Part shown: positions 1-10,654 of the stretch, one piece after another
How the letters are laid out: each line of letters opens with the position of its first letter
Numbering within the stretch: the first letter of the stretch is position 1
The notes under the pieces: model-generated
The model's database searches: none
What the model saw: the letters and a program-made list of their open reading frames with translations, nothing else
Told to the model about the DNA's origin: nothing
Origin: Leuctra nigra
Lineage: Eukaryota > Arthropoda > Insecta > Plecoptera > Leuctridae
Assembly: GCA_934045905.1 (NCBI GenBank)
Contig: OW203763.1
Location: forward strand, 51,114,194 to 51,178,193
Length of the DNA stretch: 64,000 bases
Direction: 5' to 3'
Made by a program: the position numbers and the translations under genes

Positions 1-308
1 CATAGTAGAGGTAGAGATAATTACAACGAATTTATTAATAATAAAGAAAATGTCATGTTTATCGCAAATAATTAAAGCAACAGTTGATGTGTTATATTTT
101 AAAAACTGATGAATATTACGATTGGCCACTTCAAAAGTTAAAGCTTAAATCTAACGAGAGTGCAGTTAGAGTCGAGTGACACATTCAACACAACAGTCAA
201 AATAAGAAGTAGATTAGATACATTTTGAATGTTCTTCTTATCTTCTTCTGTTTCAGCTTCTTCTTGATTCAGTTACAATTAAATGATCTCCTAGAGTAGT
301 ACTAGTCT
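1..308. other. AT-rich intergenic stretch
   Basis: No gene, RNA or repeat boundary is visible here, apart from the 8-bp sequence ACTAGTCT at 301-308. That sequence is the left target-site duplication of the adjoining hAT element. Confidence 0.6.
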
Positions 309-1427
309 CAGGGCCGGACTGGCCCCTGGCGGCTAGGCGGCGATCGCCGCCGAGGCCCCTGGCTATTGAGGCCCCTAGATTGTGTAATAACATACATTTT
401 TATCATAAAATAAAACATTTAAGATACCAGAAGTAAAAAAAGCGCCCTGCGTGGCAGGTTGGGGGCCTCTCATATGTAAGTAAACCCATCTTCCATTAAC
501 TTTATGGTGAACATTTTGCAGCAAAATAAACATTTTTACAATCCCAAAAGCGATTTAAAAATTACAAAAGTTCAAAAAGTGCTCTTTTGGGCAGGCTAGG
601 GGCCTCTTCTATTTAAATGTTTCTTCCAATAACAGCATGTTGAGCATTTTAAAGCCATTTAGGTACACGATTTTGCAATCCCTAAATCAATTGAAAATTA
701 ACAAATACCTATCTAAAAAAAAAAAAAAACGCCGTGCCCGCCAAAAAAAACGCCGTGCCCGCCGTGCCTCTTAGTATGAATTAAAAATTTTAAAAGTTCA
801 AAGCGCCCTGCTGGGCTGGCGAGGGCATATTTGGGCATTTTGAAGTCAAATACACGAATACAATCCCAAAATCGTTTGTAAATAAACAAAAATCCAAAAA
901 GCGCCCTGCGGGGCAGGTTTGCCGCATCTTCCATTAACTTTATGTTGAAATTTGGAGCCAAATACACATTTTTAGATCCCAAAATCGCTTAATAAATACA
1001 CATTATTAAAAAATCACCCTGTGGGGCAGGCTGGGTTAATTCTTTAATTTCAATTCGTTGTTAGCTTCTTCGCTCAAATACACGTTTTTATAATCGCAAA
1101 ATCGTTTTAAAAGGGACTGAAATTTAAAATATTTCCTGCGGGGCTGAATTTGTGTACATTTAGCTTCAGTTTCTGTTAACCTCATTCTGAAAAAATACAG
1201 ATTTTCATATCCCAAAACCAATTTAAGAATAACAGAAAATCAAAAAGCGACCTGCAGGGCATAATTGGCAAGCCTTTCTGTTATGTTTTTCTTGTGAAAT
1301 AATGAACTTTTAAAATCACAAAATTGTTTTTACATTCCATTTTAGAGTTATCAAAATCCAAAAATCCCAAAAACTGTTAAATAGTAACAATAGCCGCCGA
1401 GGCCCCTGACGAGCCAGTCCGGCACTG
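309..1427. mobile_element. Non-autonomous hAT element with exact 8-bp TSD
   Basis: The ends are CAGGGCCGGACTGG on the left and CCAGTCCGGCACTG on the right, an inverted repeat beginning CAG as in hAT transposons. ACTAGTCT occurs immediately outside both ends (301-308 and 1428-1435), an exact 8-bp target duplication typical of hAT. No transposase frame is present. The interior carries about seven degenerate copies, roughly every 100-140 bp, of an A-rich run followed by a CCCTGC-GGGC block (near 439, 578, 801, 898, 1012, 1132 and 1246). The same block occurs inside the hAT-like elements at 10655 and 60511. Confidence 0.85.
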
Positions 1428-1435
1428 ACTAGTCT

Positions 1436-1720
1436 ACATCTAATGAGAGCTGTATTGAGACAATCTGGTACGACGCTAAAAAATGATTTGTGAAAAGTAA
1501 TGCATTACGCTTGTTTTCTAACATTGACAATAATTTCAGGTTCGTAGTAACACAACGATTCTTCGTCAATGTGCTTTATTTCACATTCACTCAATGTAGA
1601 GCTCTCAATGGTTCTAATTTCTTTTGATTTGCCTGTCGTTTTTCTTCTAATTCTATTTTCTCATCCTCCGAATAACTGAGTTCGAATCTATACGGGTTCA
1701 CACATGCCATTGAAAAAGAA
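1436..1720. other. Intergenic, nothing recognised
   Basis: I see no convincing frame, repeat boundary or RNA gene in this stretch. Confidence 0.5.
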
Positions 1721-2283
1721 GGGGCTGTGCGTAAAGGACGTCACGCTAAAAATTGATTTTTTGATACCCCCCAGTCACGCTGTGTCACACTTTCAGAGAC
1801 CCCCCCCCCCCCTCCCTAAAAGGACGTCACAAATCTATCTCTACCCCCCCCCCCCCCCCCCCCCTTAAATAGAATTTGTTTAACTAGGAAATGTGTCAGA
1901 ATTTATTATTTTTAGCGAAATTTCAGGTCCCGACATATCAACTGAAATTTAAAATGCTCGAAAATATCTATAGCAAAACGTGACGTCCTACTGCTACCAT
2001 ACCCCCCCCCCCCCCTCCCCCGTCGCACTGTGTCCCATACTGGTGATCCCCCCCTGAAGCGTGACGTCCTGTATGCACAGCCCCCCGAATTTGTGAAATT
2101 GCAAGATTGATTGATTGATTGATCAAATGAAATTTAAAATGCTCGAATATATTATCTATATCAAAACGTGAAGTCCTACTGCCTCCAGACCCCACCCCCT
2201 CCCCCAGTCGCACTGTGTCCTATACTGGTGACCCCCCCACCCTCCCCCCCCTGAAGCGTGACGTCCTGCATGCACAGCCCCCC
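1721..2283. mobile_element. MITE-like TIR element with C-rich tracts and duplicated right end
   Basis: The left end GGGGCTGTGCGTAAAGGACG is matched inverted by the right ends near 2058-2086 and 2252-2283 (GTGACGTCCTGNATGCACAG followed by C). The right part, including the flank GAATTTGTGAAATTGC, is present twice as a direct repeat (about 1945-2107 and 2127-2308), so there are two right termini. Long homopolymeric C tracts (1801-1812, 1846-1864, 2001-2015) interrupt it. No coding frame is credible. The superfamily is not determined because no clear target duplication is visible. Confidence 0.6.
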
Positions 2284-2308
2284 GAATTTGTGAAATTGCA
2301 AGATTGTA

Positions 2309-2704
2309 TGTGACCGCTCACTAGACAAGAAGGAATTTGCATTGATACTTTATAATATAACCGTGTTGTGACTCCTTGGTTCGCCCATAAAATATTTTTA
2401 TTAGGACATTTAAAGTTTCAAGTGTCCGCGACCCAACGACGTTTTATTTTTAATTATCGCCGACTGCGCACTCAAAACAAGGCATCGTGTATCGAGGAGG
2501 CGGGGAGATTACTCAGCGCTGCAACTGTACTATAAAAAGTGCAACATTCTCGGTTAATCAACCAAGTAATTATTTAATTGCAGCTCAATGGTCAGAGCTA
2601 CAGAAATTTTGTAAAGAGGTAAAATAAAGAAAACATTCCGATTATGATATATCAGGACTTCGTTTCTTCTATTTATTTTGGTTCTCCTACGTTCCCAACG
2701 GACA
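2309..2704 (+). mobile_element. Candidate solo LTR or LTR remnant
   Basis: The stretch starts TGTGACCGC and ends near GGACA. It contains a TATA-box-like TATAAAAAG near 2531 and an AATAAA signal near 2622. Its last 40 bp (GTTCTCCTACGTTCCCAACG), followed by TTTTGTGCCCAGC, resemble the LTR/primer-binding-site boundary of insect Ty3/gypsy or BEL elements. No second LTR, gag or pol is present, so this is inferred from composition and motif order. The boundaries are uncertain. Confidence 0.35.
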
Positions 2705-2892
2705 TTTTGTGCCCAGCTTATTCCTTATGGGACTAAAATCCTTTGCATACTTGCGATTAAAATCACGTTTTTCGATATCCTGCTTTCACTATCATCAATA
2801 GAATTGATACCTTCGCGTAGGTCTTATTGATATATATAATATATTTAGGAATTATGGTAAATTTTTAGTTTTTGACCGTTGCCCCCCTTTAA

Positions 2893-3412
2893 GTGCTGCA
2901 AGCGCAGCGATTTTGCTGCTTTTTGTAGACACTTTTTGCGATACGATTGGAGACGAAATGGGTAGACCAAATTATTTGCAATTTTAATCGTGATTAGATA
3001 AAATACAAACTTAGGGTTATCCCTGGGTAAATTTTAATTTTTTGTTTCGTTAATTAGTAATTAGTGATTTTTGGTGAAAAATAAGCTATTTTCTTGTCTC
3101 CCTGGGCGCCGTATAAAATTCAATTTCTAAAATGTGCCAAGGGATAACCCTAAGTTTGTCTTTCATCTAATCTTGATAAAAATTTGAGATCAATTGGTTT
3201 ACGGGTTTGGTCTCCAATCGTATCGCAAATTTCATAGTTTTGCGCGGTTTTGTTGAAAACCGGCGCCTAATTAGGATGCAATAAGCAAAAATGAAAAAGT
3301 GCTACTAATAAACAATCAGACTGATCGTGTGAACATCCTGTAAAAGTTACACTCACTTATGAAATAATTTTTATCTCTCAATTTTCTAAAACGGCCGAGC
3401 GCTAGTATCACC
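2893..3412. mobile_element. TTAA-flanked foldback MITE, copy 1
   Basis: The element is bounded by TTAA at 2889-2892 and 3413-3416, with imperfect ends GTGCTGCAAGCGC and GCGCTAGTATCACC inverted. The interior is partly self-complementary. GCGATACGATTGGAGAC near 2938 faces its reverse complement near 3207, and CTTAGGGTTATCCC near 3010 faces GGGATAACCCTAAG near 3139. A close copy with the same TTAA flanks lies at 26813-27341. No coding capacity is visible. TTAA targets suggest mobilisation by a piggyBac-like transposase, which is an inference. Confidence 0.75.
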
Positions 3413-3509
3413 TTAAGGGAGAACAATGAGAGAACAACTTCTACCAAAAAAAACAAATGTTTCAATTTTTTTCTTCTTAATTTGCTTCATAATGTCCTTA
3501 TAATGAAAA

Positions 3510-3703
3510 AATAGACCAATTCAGAAATTATCTGGATGGCTCTGGAATCTACTGAATTTCACATGCAGTATGATTTTCAAAGTGTGTATTCTTATTGTAA
3601 CCCATTGTTGTAAAACACAAATAGATATTATATGGAAAACCAAACTGCATGTGAATGTATCTAGAAACCAGAGCCACCCAGATATTTTCTGAATTGGTCT
3701 ATT
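3510..3703. repeat. Foldback repeat about 195 bp
   Basis: The ends AATAGACCAATTCAGAAA and its near-perfect reverse complement at the right end enclose further pairing (TGGCTCTGG/CCAGAGCCA, CATGCAG/CTGCATG). This is a small MITE-like hairpin of unknown family. Confidence 0.6.
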
Positions 3704-3888
3704 AACTCTTTGAAATAGTATTTTGCCTTGAAAGACGCTGTATTTACTTGTTTTTCCGTTATAACGCAATGTTTTTAATGGGAGTACCTACAGTATTTCA
3801 TATTCAAATATCTATATATTTCACATGTCATAGATATATATTTGATTGCATTTTATAAGGTATTACTGCGTGAAAGAAATGAAACTGA

Positions 3889-3936
3889 TTAACTCCGACG
3901 TTTCGGTTTTATTTTAAAAACCTTCCTCAGGGAGCA
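3889..3936 (-). ncRNA. Hammerhead ribozyme-like motif (PLE, left arm)
   Basis: Read on the minus strand: short stem I (CTCC/GGAG), CTGAGGA core, stem II (AGGTTTT/AAAACC type), GAAAC, then GTC at the presumed cleavage site. This matches the CUGANGA...GAAA consensus. Stem III would be only the self-complementary ACGT, so cleavage would be expected mainly in a dimer. Confidence 0.6.
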
Positions 3937-4188
3937 AATACAGGAATAAAATGTAACAAAATCTATGAAAGTCAATCTGACATTTGAAAAAATTAATGAA
4001 ACAAATAATATTTTACGAAACATACAGAACCAGTTGGATTAAAAACAAAACAAGGCCACTATATATCAAACAAAACAAAGCCTACAAAATTAATAAATTA
4101 GAAATCCAACAATTCTGTATATTATGTAAAACTAATTCACAAAATGTCATTATGTTTAACGTCCAGAACTCAGAATATCCGGACGGTA

Positions 4189-4662
4189 TCAACGGGCGTT
4201 CTCTCTCCGGCTTCTAGCTCTGGTCAGCGGACCAGCAGCGGTAGAGGCGCCGTCGGGTTGTGGTATCACTTGTCTCGCATTTAAGCCGTCTGCTTGATGG
4301 GAGGCGAGACGTCGGCGAGTAGAGACTGGAGCAGAGGCTGATGGTAGAGCAGTTCGGGAAGATGCGGGACGAGCTGCTCGCCGCCCACGTGTAGAGACTG
4401 GAGCAGAGGCTGAAGGCACAGCAGACTGTGAAGCAGGGCGAAGTACTGGACGCCGTCGTTTTGAGACCGGAGCAGAATCGTGGGATGTTGACGATTGTGA
4501 AGAGGTGTAATACACTGGTCGAGTGACCCGACGCCGTCGTGCTAACACTGGAGCTGAAGCAAGGGGTGCTGACGATTGCGAAGAAGTGTCATCTGCTTGA
4601 GGAGCTGCCTGACGTCGCGGTTTGGAGCTAGTAGAAGCTAGTAGTAGACGGCGTCGGGCCAC
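4189..4662 (-). pseudogene. PLE C-terminal tail fragment (left arm)
   Basis: A 157-residue open frame is rich in Arg, Ser, Ala and Pro, with repeats of the type SAPVS-RRR and an end in TRARSRRENAR. Comparable basic tails ending in TRSQ occur downstream of the GIY-YIG domain in the PLE fragments at 12.2 and 14.2 kb. It holds one extra repeat block (around ASAPVLARRRR) that the right-arm copy lacks. No catalytic domain is present, so it cannot be a complete protein. The reading could also be fortuitous coding within a repeat, but two copies keep the same frame and stop. Confidence 0.4.
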
Positions 4663-4996
4663 TCGACCAGTATATTACACCTCTTCACAATCGTCAACAT
4701 CCCACGATTCTGCTCCGGTCTCAAAACGACGGCGTCCAGTAGTTCGCCCTGCTTCACAGTCTGCTGTGCCTTCAGCCTCTGCTCCAGTCTCTACACGTGG
4801 GCGGCGAGCAGCTCGTCCCGCATCTTCCCGAACTGCTCTACCATCAGCCTCTGCTCCAGTCTCTACTCGCCGACGTCTCGCCTCCCATCAAGCAGACGGC
4901 TTAAATGCGAGACAAGTGATACCACAATCCGACGGCGCCTCTACCGCTGCTGGTCCGCTGACCAGAGCTAGAAGCCGGAGAGAGAACGCCCGTTGA
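4622..4996 (+). pseudogene. PLE C-terminal tail fragment (right arm)
   Basis: This is the mirror copy of the left-arm frame: 124 residues with the same basic Ser/Ala/Arg repeats and the same last residues. The first residues read through the palindrome centre and are not part of the original protein. It differs from the left arm by a few substitutions (for example P to S near the end) and by absence of one repeat block. It has no independent function that I can infer. Confidence 0.4.
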
Positions 4997-5249
4997 TACC
5001 GTCCGGATATTCTGAGTTCTGGACGTTAAACATAATGACATTTTGTGAATTAGTTTTACAAAATATACAGAATTGTTGGATTTCTAATTTATTAATTTTG
5101 TAGGCTTTGTTTTGTTTGATATATAGTGGCCTTGTTTTGTTTTTAATCCAACTGGTTCTGTATGTTTCGTAAAATATTATTTGTTTCATTAATTTTTTCA
5201 AATGTCAGATTGACTTTCATAGATTTTGTTACATTTTATTCCTGTATTT

Positions 5250-5295
5250 GCTCCCTGAGGAAGGTTTTTAAAATAAAACCGAAACGTCGGAGTTA
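5250..5295 (+). ncRNA. Hammerhead ribozyme-like motif (PLE, right arm)
   Basis: Mirror copy of the left-arm motif: stem I CTCC/GGAG, core CTGAGGA, stem II, GAAACGTC. All conserved core positions that I can check are intact. Confidence 0.6.
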
Positions 5296-5422
5296 ATCAG
5301 TTTCATTTCTTTCACGCAGTAATACCTTATAAAATGCAATCAAATAATAGCAACTGCGAAAATCTAACACATCATATATATATCGAATAAGAATAATAGG
5401 AATATATATATAGGAATATATA

Positions 5423-6254
5423 TACCGGGTAGCCAAAAAAAACGTCCAACAGGCGAGACATCACTGTGACGAAACTACTGCACATATTCGGTCTTAAAAT
5501 TACACTAATTATTCAAAACATATTAAGGTCTAATATGTGAAAGTTTAAACACCATAACTTTTTTAGAAAAAAAGTTACATCTGTTCGAATTTCGTTGTCG
5601 AAAAATCGATTATACAGAGCTAAAAAATCACGCGTCCAGAAAATGTCGAAGGCCGGGACGCTGTTTACTCAAAATTGTTACGATATCAAGCTGAAAATTG
5701 CATATGTTATTCAAAATATATTACTTTCGATTGTGTCAAAATTTCAGCTCATTTGAATCAATGTAACGAAAGTTATGTAATCTAGAAGTTGCACTTAAAA
5801 AGCAAAAGATAATTTCTCAAGTTTTATTTCACATGTTAATTTTAGAAGTGAAATCATCTTTCCTATTTTCTTTTTTTAAGCTCAACTTCAAGATAAAATT
5901 TTTTTCGTTCCACTTATTCAAATGTATTGAAATTTGTATACAATATGTAGTCATATGTTTTAATTAATATTTAAAATTTTCAGCCTGATATCATCAGTAG
6001 AGTTGAAAATAAAGGTGTCTATGCCTTTGGACTTTTTCTGAATGCGCGCTCTTTGAGCTCCGTATAAACGATTTTTCGACAACTAAATTCGAACAGCTGT
6101 AACTTTTTTTCTACAAAAGAAATGTCTTTGAAACTTCCACACATCAAACATTGGTATGTTTTTTAAAACATGTGGAATTTTAGGACTAATATCTGCAGTA
6201 GTTTCTTCACAGCGGTGTCTCGCCCTTTGGACGTTTTTTTTGGGCCACCCGGTA
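5423..6254. mobile_element. TIR element starting TACCGGGTGGC, about 830 bp
   Basis: The left end TACCGGGTAGCC followed by eight A is matched inverted by the right end (eight T, GGGCCACCCGGTA). Inversion continues inward (GTCCAA-GGCGAGACA / TGTCTCGCC-TTGGAC). TA lies next to the ends, which would fit a Tc1/mariner-type target, an inference. The element is non-coding. Related copies lie at 6255-8633 and 55856-56666, with one end near 23756-23776. Confidence 0.75.
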
Positions 6255-8114
6255 TAACGGGTGGCGCAAAAAAAAATCCCCCTGATTGAGAGGTCACTAT
6301 ATCGAAACGATTATAGATAGGATTCTGAAATTTGTACACATATTAGAAAACATACCAAAATTTAATATGTGCAAGTTTCAAAAACATTACTATTGTAGGA
6401 AAAAAGATACAGCTGTTCAAATTTGGTTGTCAAAAAATTGATTAAACGGAGCTCAAATAGCGCGCGTCGAGAAAACTTCCAATGACCGGGACGCAGTTTC
6501 TTCAAAACTACGTACGATGTCAAGCTGAAAATTTCAAATTATATTCAAAATAGATTAAGATCGATTGTGTAAAAATTTCAATCAATTTGAATGAATGGAA
6601 CGAAAATTATGGAACCTTGAAGTTGAGCTTGGAAACCGAATAGTGGGAAAAGAATCACTTTTATAACGTGATTACACTAGTTATTCAAAACATATTAAGG
6701 TCTAATATGTGAAAGTTTAAACACCATAACTTTTTTAGAAAAAAAGTTACATCTGTTCGAATTTCGTTGTCGAAAAATCGATTATACAGAGCTAAAAAAT
6801 CACGCGTCCAGAAAATGTCGAAGGCCGGGACGCTGTTTACTCAAAATTGTTACGATATCAAGCTGAAAATTGCATATGTTATTCAAAATATATTACTTTC
6901 GATTGTGTCAAAATTTCAGCTCATTTGAATCAATGTAACGAAAGTTATGTAATCTAGAAGTTGCACTTAAAAAGCAAAAGATAATTTCTCAAGTTTTATT
7001 TCACATGTTAATTTTAGAAGTGAAATCATCTTTCCTATTTTCTTTTTTTAAGCTCAACTTCAAGATAAAATTTTTTTCGTTCCACTTATTCAAATGTATT
7101 GAAATTTGTATACAATATGTAGTCATATGTTTTAATTAATATTTAAAATTTTCAGCCTGATATCATCAGTAGAGTTGAAAATAAAGGTGTCTATGCCTTT
7201 GGACTTTTTCTGAATGCGCGCTCTTTGAGCTCCGTATAAACGATTTTTCGACAACCAAATTCGAACAGCTGTAACTTTTTTTCTACAAAAGAAATGTCTT
7301 TGAAACTTCCACACATCAAACATTGGTATGTTTTTTAAAACATGTGGAATTTTAGGACAAATATCTGCAGTAGTTTCTTCACAGCGGTGTCTCGCCCTTT
7401 GGACGTTTTTTTTGGGCCACCCGGTATAACGGGTGGAGCAAAAAAAAATCCCCCTGATTGAGAGGTCACTATATCGAAACGATTATAGATAGGATTCTGA
7501 AATTTGTACACATATTAGAAAACATACCAAAATTTAATATGTGCAAGTTTCAAAAACATTACTATTGTAGGAAAAAAGATACAGCTGTTCAAATTTGGTT
7601 GTCAAAAAATTGATTAAACGGAGCTCAAATAGCGCGCGTCGAGAAAACTTCCAATGACCGGGACGCAGTTTCTTCAAAACTACGTACGATGTCAAGCTGA
7701 AAATTTCAAATTATATTCAAAATAGATTAAGATCGATTGTGTAAAAATTTCAATCAATTTGAATGAATGGAACGAAAATTATGGAACCTTGAAGTTGAGC
7801 TTGGAAACCGAATAGTGGGAAAAGAATCACTTTTATAACGTGATTACACTAGTTATTCAAAACATATTAAGGTCTAATATGTGAAAGTTTAAACACCATA
7901 ACTTTTTTAGAAAAAAAGTTACATCTGTTCGAATTTCGTTGTCGAAAAATCGATTATACAGAGCTAAATTATCACGCGTCCAGAAAATGTCGAAGGCCGG
8001 GACGCTGTTTACTCAAAATTGTTACGATATCAAGCTGAAAATTGCATATGTTATTATATATGTTATTATTATGCATATTATATGTATGTATGTATGTATA
8101 TATGTATATATATG

Positions 8115-8146
<32 letters not shown>

Positions 8147-8633
8147 TATATATGTATATATGTATGTATGTATTTGTACGCATATATATGCATATATGCA
8201 TATTATACATATGTTATTATTTATAAAAGCTTAGAAATAATCTTCATTTTCTGATTTTACGCTAAACTTCAAGATTCCATAATTTTCGTTACATTTATTT
8301 AAATTGACTGAAATTTTTACACAAACGACCTTAATATATTTTCAATATAATTTGAAATTTTCAGCTTGATATCGTACGTAGTTTTGAAGAAACAGCGTTC
8401 CGGCCATTGGAAATTTTCTCGACGCGCGCTATTTGAGCTCCGTATAATCAATTTTTTGACAACCAAATTTGAACAGCTGTAACATTTTTCCTACAATAGT
8501 AAAGTTTTTGAAACTTGAACATATTACATTTTGGTATGTTTTCTAATATGTGTACAAATTTCAGAATCCTTTCTATAATCGTTTCGATATAGTGACCTCT
8601 CAATCAGGGGGATTTTTTTTGCGCCACCCGGTA
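6255..8633. mobile_element. Composite of TACCGGGTGGC-type TIR elements with 1172-bp tandem duplication
   Basis: The block starts ACGGGTGGCGC plus an A tract and ends inverted at GCGCCACCCGGTA. A unit is repeated in tandem with period 1172 (GGTATAACGGGTGG at 6251 and again at 7423). It consists of a subfamily end (6255-6668) plus a copy of the interior of the preceding element (6669-7422 resembles 5508-6250). A partial third unit begins near 7850 and breaks at 8050 into a TATG/TA microsatellite. After that, 8230-8633 is an inverted copy of 6255-6660. Apparent small frames here are Tyr/Met/Ile runs from the microsatellite and are not genes. Confidence 0.7.
8052..8215. repeat. TATG/TA microsatellite
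   Basis: Mixed TATG, TA and TGTA repeats run through this stretch inside the composite TIR element. They account for several spurious short frames on both strands. Confidence 0.85.
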
Positions 8634-8639
8634 TAGGAA

Positions 8640-8925
8640 GCTAGGTATGTATTATCTTTGTTTTTTAAGAGCTGTCAGATAATAGTGACTTGAATTGTTG
8701 CCCTGAAGATGTAAAAGAAGTCTTTTACGAAACGTAGGGATAATAAAACTATTTAACACGGCAATACCAGAAACATTGTATTACTTAATAAATAATCCGT
8801 GGAATGACGCATAAAGTCTTGTTATAATTCTTCACCACAGAATATCATGATACCACCACAGCGAAGCTCGTAAAGTTGCCTATAGCAAACCCATAGCTAT
8901 TTGTCAACAGAGGGATGACTGAATT
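8640..8925 (+). mobile_element. PLE terminal-repeat fragment
   Basis: This contains a hammerhead-like motif at 8698-8741 followed by sequence (from about 8795, ACGCATAAAGTC, TTCTTCACC, GATACCACCAC) that recurs inverted at 10380-10510 next to another PLE end. It is probably part of a PLE pseudo-LTR. No coding sequence is retained. Confidence 0.5.
8698..8741 (+). ncRNA. Hammerhead ribozyme-like motif
   Basis: CTGAAGA core, stem II GTAAAAGA-AG-TCTTTTAC, then GAAACGTA. Stem I is short (CC/GG). The core matches the hammerhead consensus CUGANGA...GAAA with a UA cleavage dinucleotide. Confidence 0.6.
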
Positions 8926-9504
8926 ACTGGGTTGTGTTCATCAGCCCCAGATAGATCACACAGATAAGGAAGTCATTGTTATGTCGATCGAACTAACATA
9001 ACTTAACAACAACCAACTTTCTTTTATCGGAACTAATAATTTACTTTCAGTTAAAACAAATATAGTGGGTTGGTGCATTTGGATTTCATTGGTATTGATT
9101 ATATCACGATTGTAATAATACATTTTGGAAAATTAAAATATTTAATTTAAATACTCTAAAATTATTTAATTATTATGTATTTTTAATTATTTAATCCAAA
9201 AATTATTTTATATTAAAATGAAGTTAAGATAGTCTATTTGTATGTAATTTATATTTAATAAATCTACCAAATGGAATAAATCGATTAATTAAATGAATCC
9301 TGGTGTCAAGGCTGGCAACATAACTTGATCTATTATCAATCAGTGTGTGAATCATTGATCAGAAAATATTTAATTGTTATTGTAAACACTCAAACAGCTT
9401 CTATAACCATCAAACCTTAGATACATTCATTTGTAACATAAACCGGAAAGTAAATGAGTATTACAGTCACACAACGTCACTAGTCACTCCACAAAAATTT
9501 CATT
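8926..9504. other. AT-rich intergenic, nothing recognised
   Basis: Very AT-rich sequence with no supported frame. A short upstream region of the small open frame at 9505 falls at its end. Confidence 0.5.
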
Positions 9505-9780
9505 ATGGCTGTAAAATTAGATAAATCTCCGAACAAATTTATAGAAGTTATAAATCGTGGCCGCATGGTTGGCAATGTGGGAAGTAGGAAGAAATTTCGA
9601 ACAGATAGCTCTAGTGAAATTGTGCAAGGTCTCTGGAAAATTATTAAAAGTCATAGGTACTTTGACTGCTATTGTATTTTTTCCGTAATTGTTATTATAT
9701 CGAGGAACTATATACTGGACCTTCCGAATATTTTATTAGTGAATTTTGGTGATCATCGACATCCTGTCGGCGAACACTAA
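9505..9780 (+). CDS. Unrecognised 91-residue open frame, possible first exon
   Basis: I do not recognise this frame. The first 51 residues (Met-Ala-Val-Lys start, Lys/Arg-rich, GLWKIIKSHR near residue 42) look more protein-like than the hydrophobic remainder. A GTACTT sequence follows AGTCATAG at about 9655 and could act as a weak splice donor, which would make 9505-9656 a first exon. The ATG context (TTCATTATGG) is acceptable. It lies between two inverted PLE terminal fragments (8640-8925 and 10380-10654), so it may be transposon-derived or simply chance. No neighbour supports a function. Confidence 0.2.
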   Translation: MAVKLDKSPNKFIEVINRGRMVGNVGSRKKFRTDSSSEIVQGLWKIIKSHRYFDCYCIFSVIVIISRNYILDLPNILLVNFGDHRHPVGEH

Positions 9781-10379
9781 AATACATAACTGATTTTATA
9801 ATATTACCTAAGCTGTTACTTTTTAAGTTGATGCACAAATAGAATAACACTTTTTATTATTAATACTAACACACTTCGAACCAGCTAATTAGTGAATTCA
9901 TATTAATTTTGTTATAGGGAGGTATATTAAGATTTTGTTGTTAAAACTCAATTTTTTGGTACTTCTTCAAATAAAAATACAACTGTGTAGCCCCTGGTTA
10001 AACAGGTTCCATCACAATTAATTTTGTATCATTGTGCATTTCTGATGTTAAACGCATCATGGTAAGATCTCATCAACTTAACACTCTCTTCTTCTCTTCT
10101 TATTCCTCTAAAAAATCTATTAGAAAAAGCATTTTAAATGCTCTCGGATTAATATCAAAATCCTGAGATCTGTCGAATAAACGAAAATCTTTATACTTGT
10201 GTCTAATTAGCATTTGTTCAATGACGGTCTACTAAGATTTAAACAATATTTTACAGGTGATAAGTATTAAGTAGTTTGTGAAATCACACAGCTCATAGGA
10301 AATAACAGAATTGATATTTTTGTGATTGAATCGCATCGAGTAGATATTTGTGTGGATGGACGTTGTTGACAGACAAAAA
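9781..10379. other. Intergenic, nothing recognised
   Basis: AT-rich, with several oligo-T tracts and no supported frame or repeat boundary. Confidence 0.5.
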
Positions 10380-10654
10380 CCAGTTTTCAAGTCTCTGTTG
10401 TCAAATAACTATGGGTTAGCTGTAGGCAACTTATTGAGCTTCGCTGTACGAGTGGTGGTATCGTGATATTCTGTAAGGGTGAAGAATTAACAGGACTTTA
10501 TGCGTTGGCTGTTACGTAGTTTAATGCAGCCGATGTTTCGACAAGACTCCTCTTGTCCTTTTCAAGGCTCACAAATCAATACATTAAGAAAAATCTAATA
10601 AAACTAATACAATATTAATGTCAGATTCAATAAAAACAACTTAACAACTTAAGT
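10380..10654 (-). mobile_element. PLE 3' end, left arm of an inverted pair
   Basis: On the minus strand this reads a PLE 3' region, a hammerhead-like variant (10526-10572), then the pseudo-LTR sequence shared with 8795-8925. The part 10515-10646 is the inverted counterpart of 11139-11270. The two arms point their 3' ends outward and are separated by the hAT-like insertion at 10655-11138. Confidence 0.6.
10526..10572 (-). ncRNA. Hammerhead-like motif with variant core TTGAAAA
   Basis: Minus strand: GCC/GGC stem I, TTGAAAA where CTGANGA is expected, stem II GACAAGA-GGAG-TCTTGTC, then GAAACATC. The helices are kept, but core positions C3 and G8 are replaced. By known hammerhead chemistry this would be inactive or differently folded. 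Confidence 0.45.

Larger units (their letters stand above)
3841..5347. mobile_element. Penelope-like element 3' halves as a tail-out inverted pair
   Basis: Two copies of a PLE 3' half are arranged as inverted arms of about 697 bp (3841-4537 and 4648-5345) around a centre of about 110 bp. Each arm carries, from the centre outward, an Arg/Ser/Ala-rich C-terminal coding tail, a 3' non-coding part, and a hammerhead-like motif (CTGAGGA - stem II - GAAACGTC). The arms are nearly identical, so the arrangement is recent or homogenised. Reverse transcriptase and the GIY-YIG core are missing. PLEs are known to carry hammerhead motifs in their terminal repeats. The assignment rests on that motif and on the coding tail. 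Confidence 0.65.

Noticed and set aside
8019..8254. Several Tyr/Met/Ile-rich frames
   Set aside because: They are produced by the TATG/TA microsatellite on both strands.
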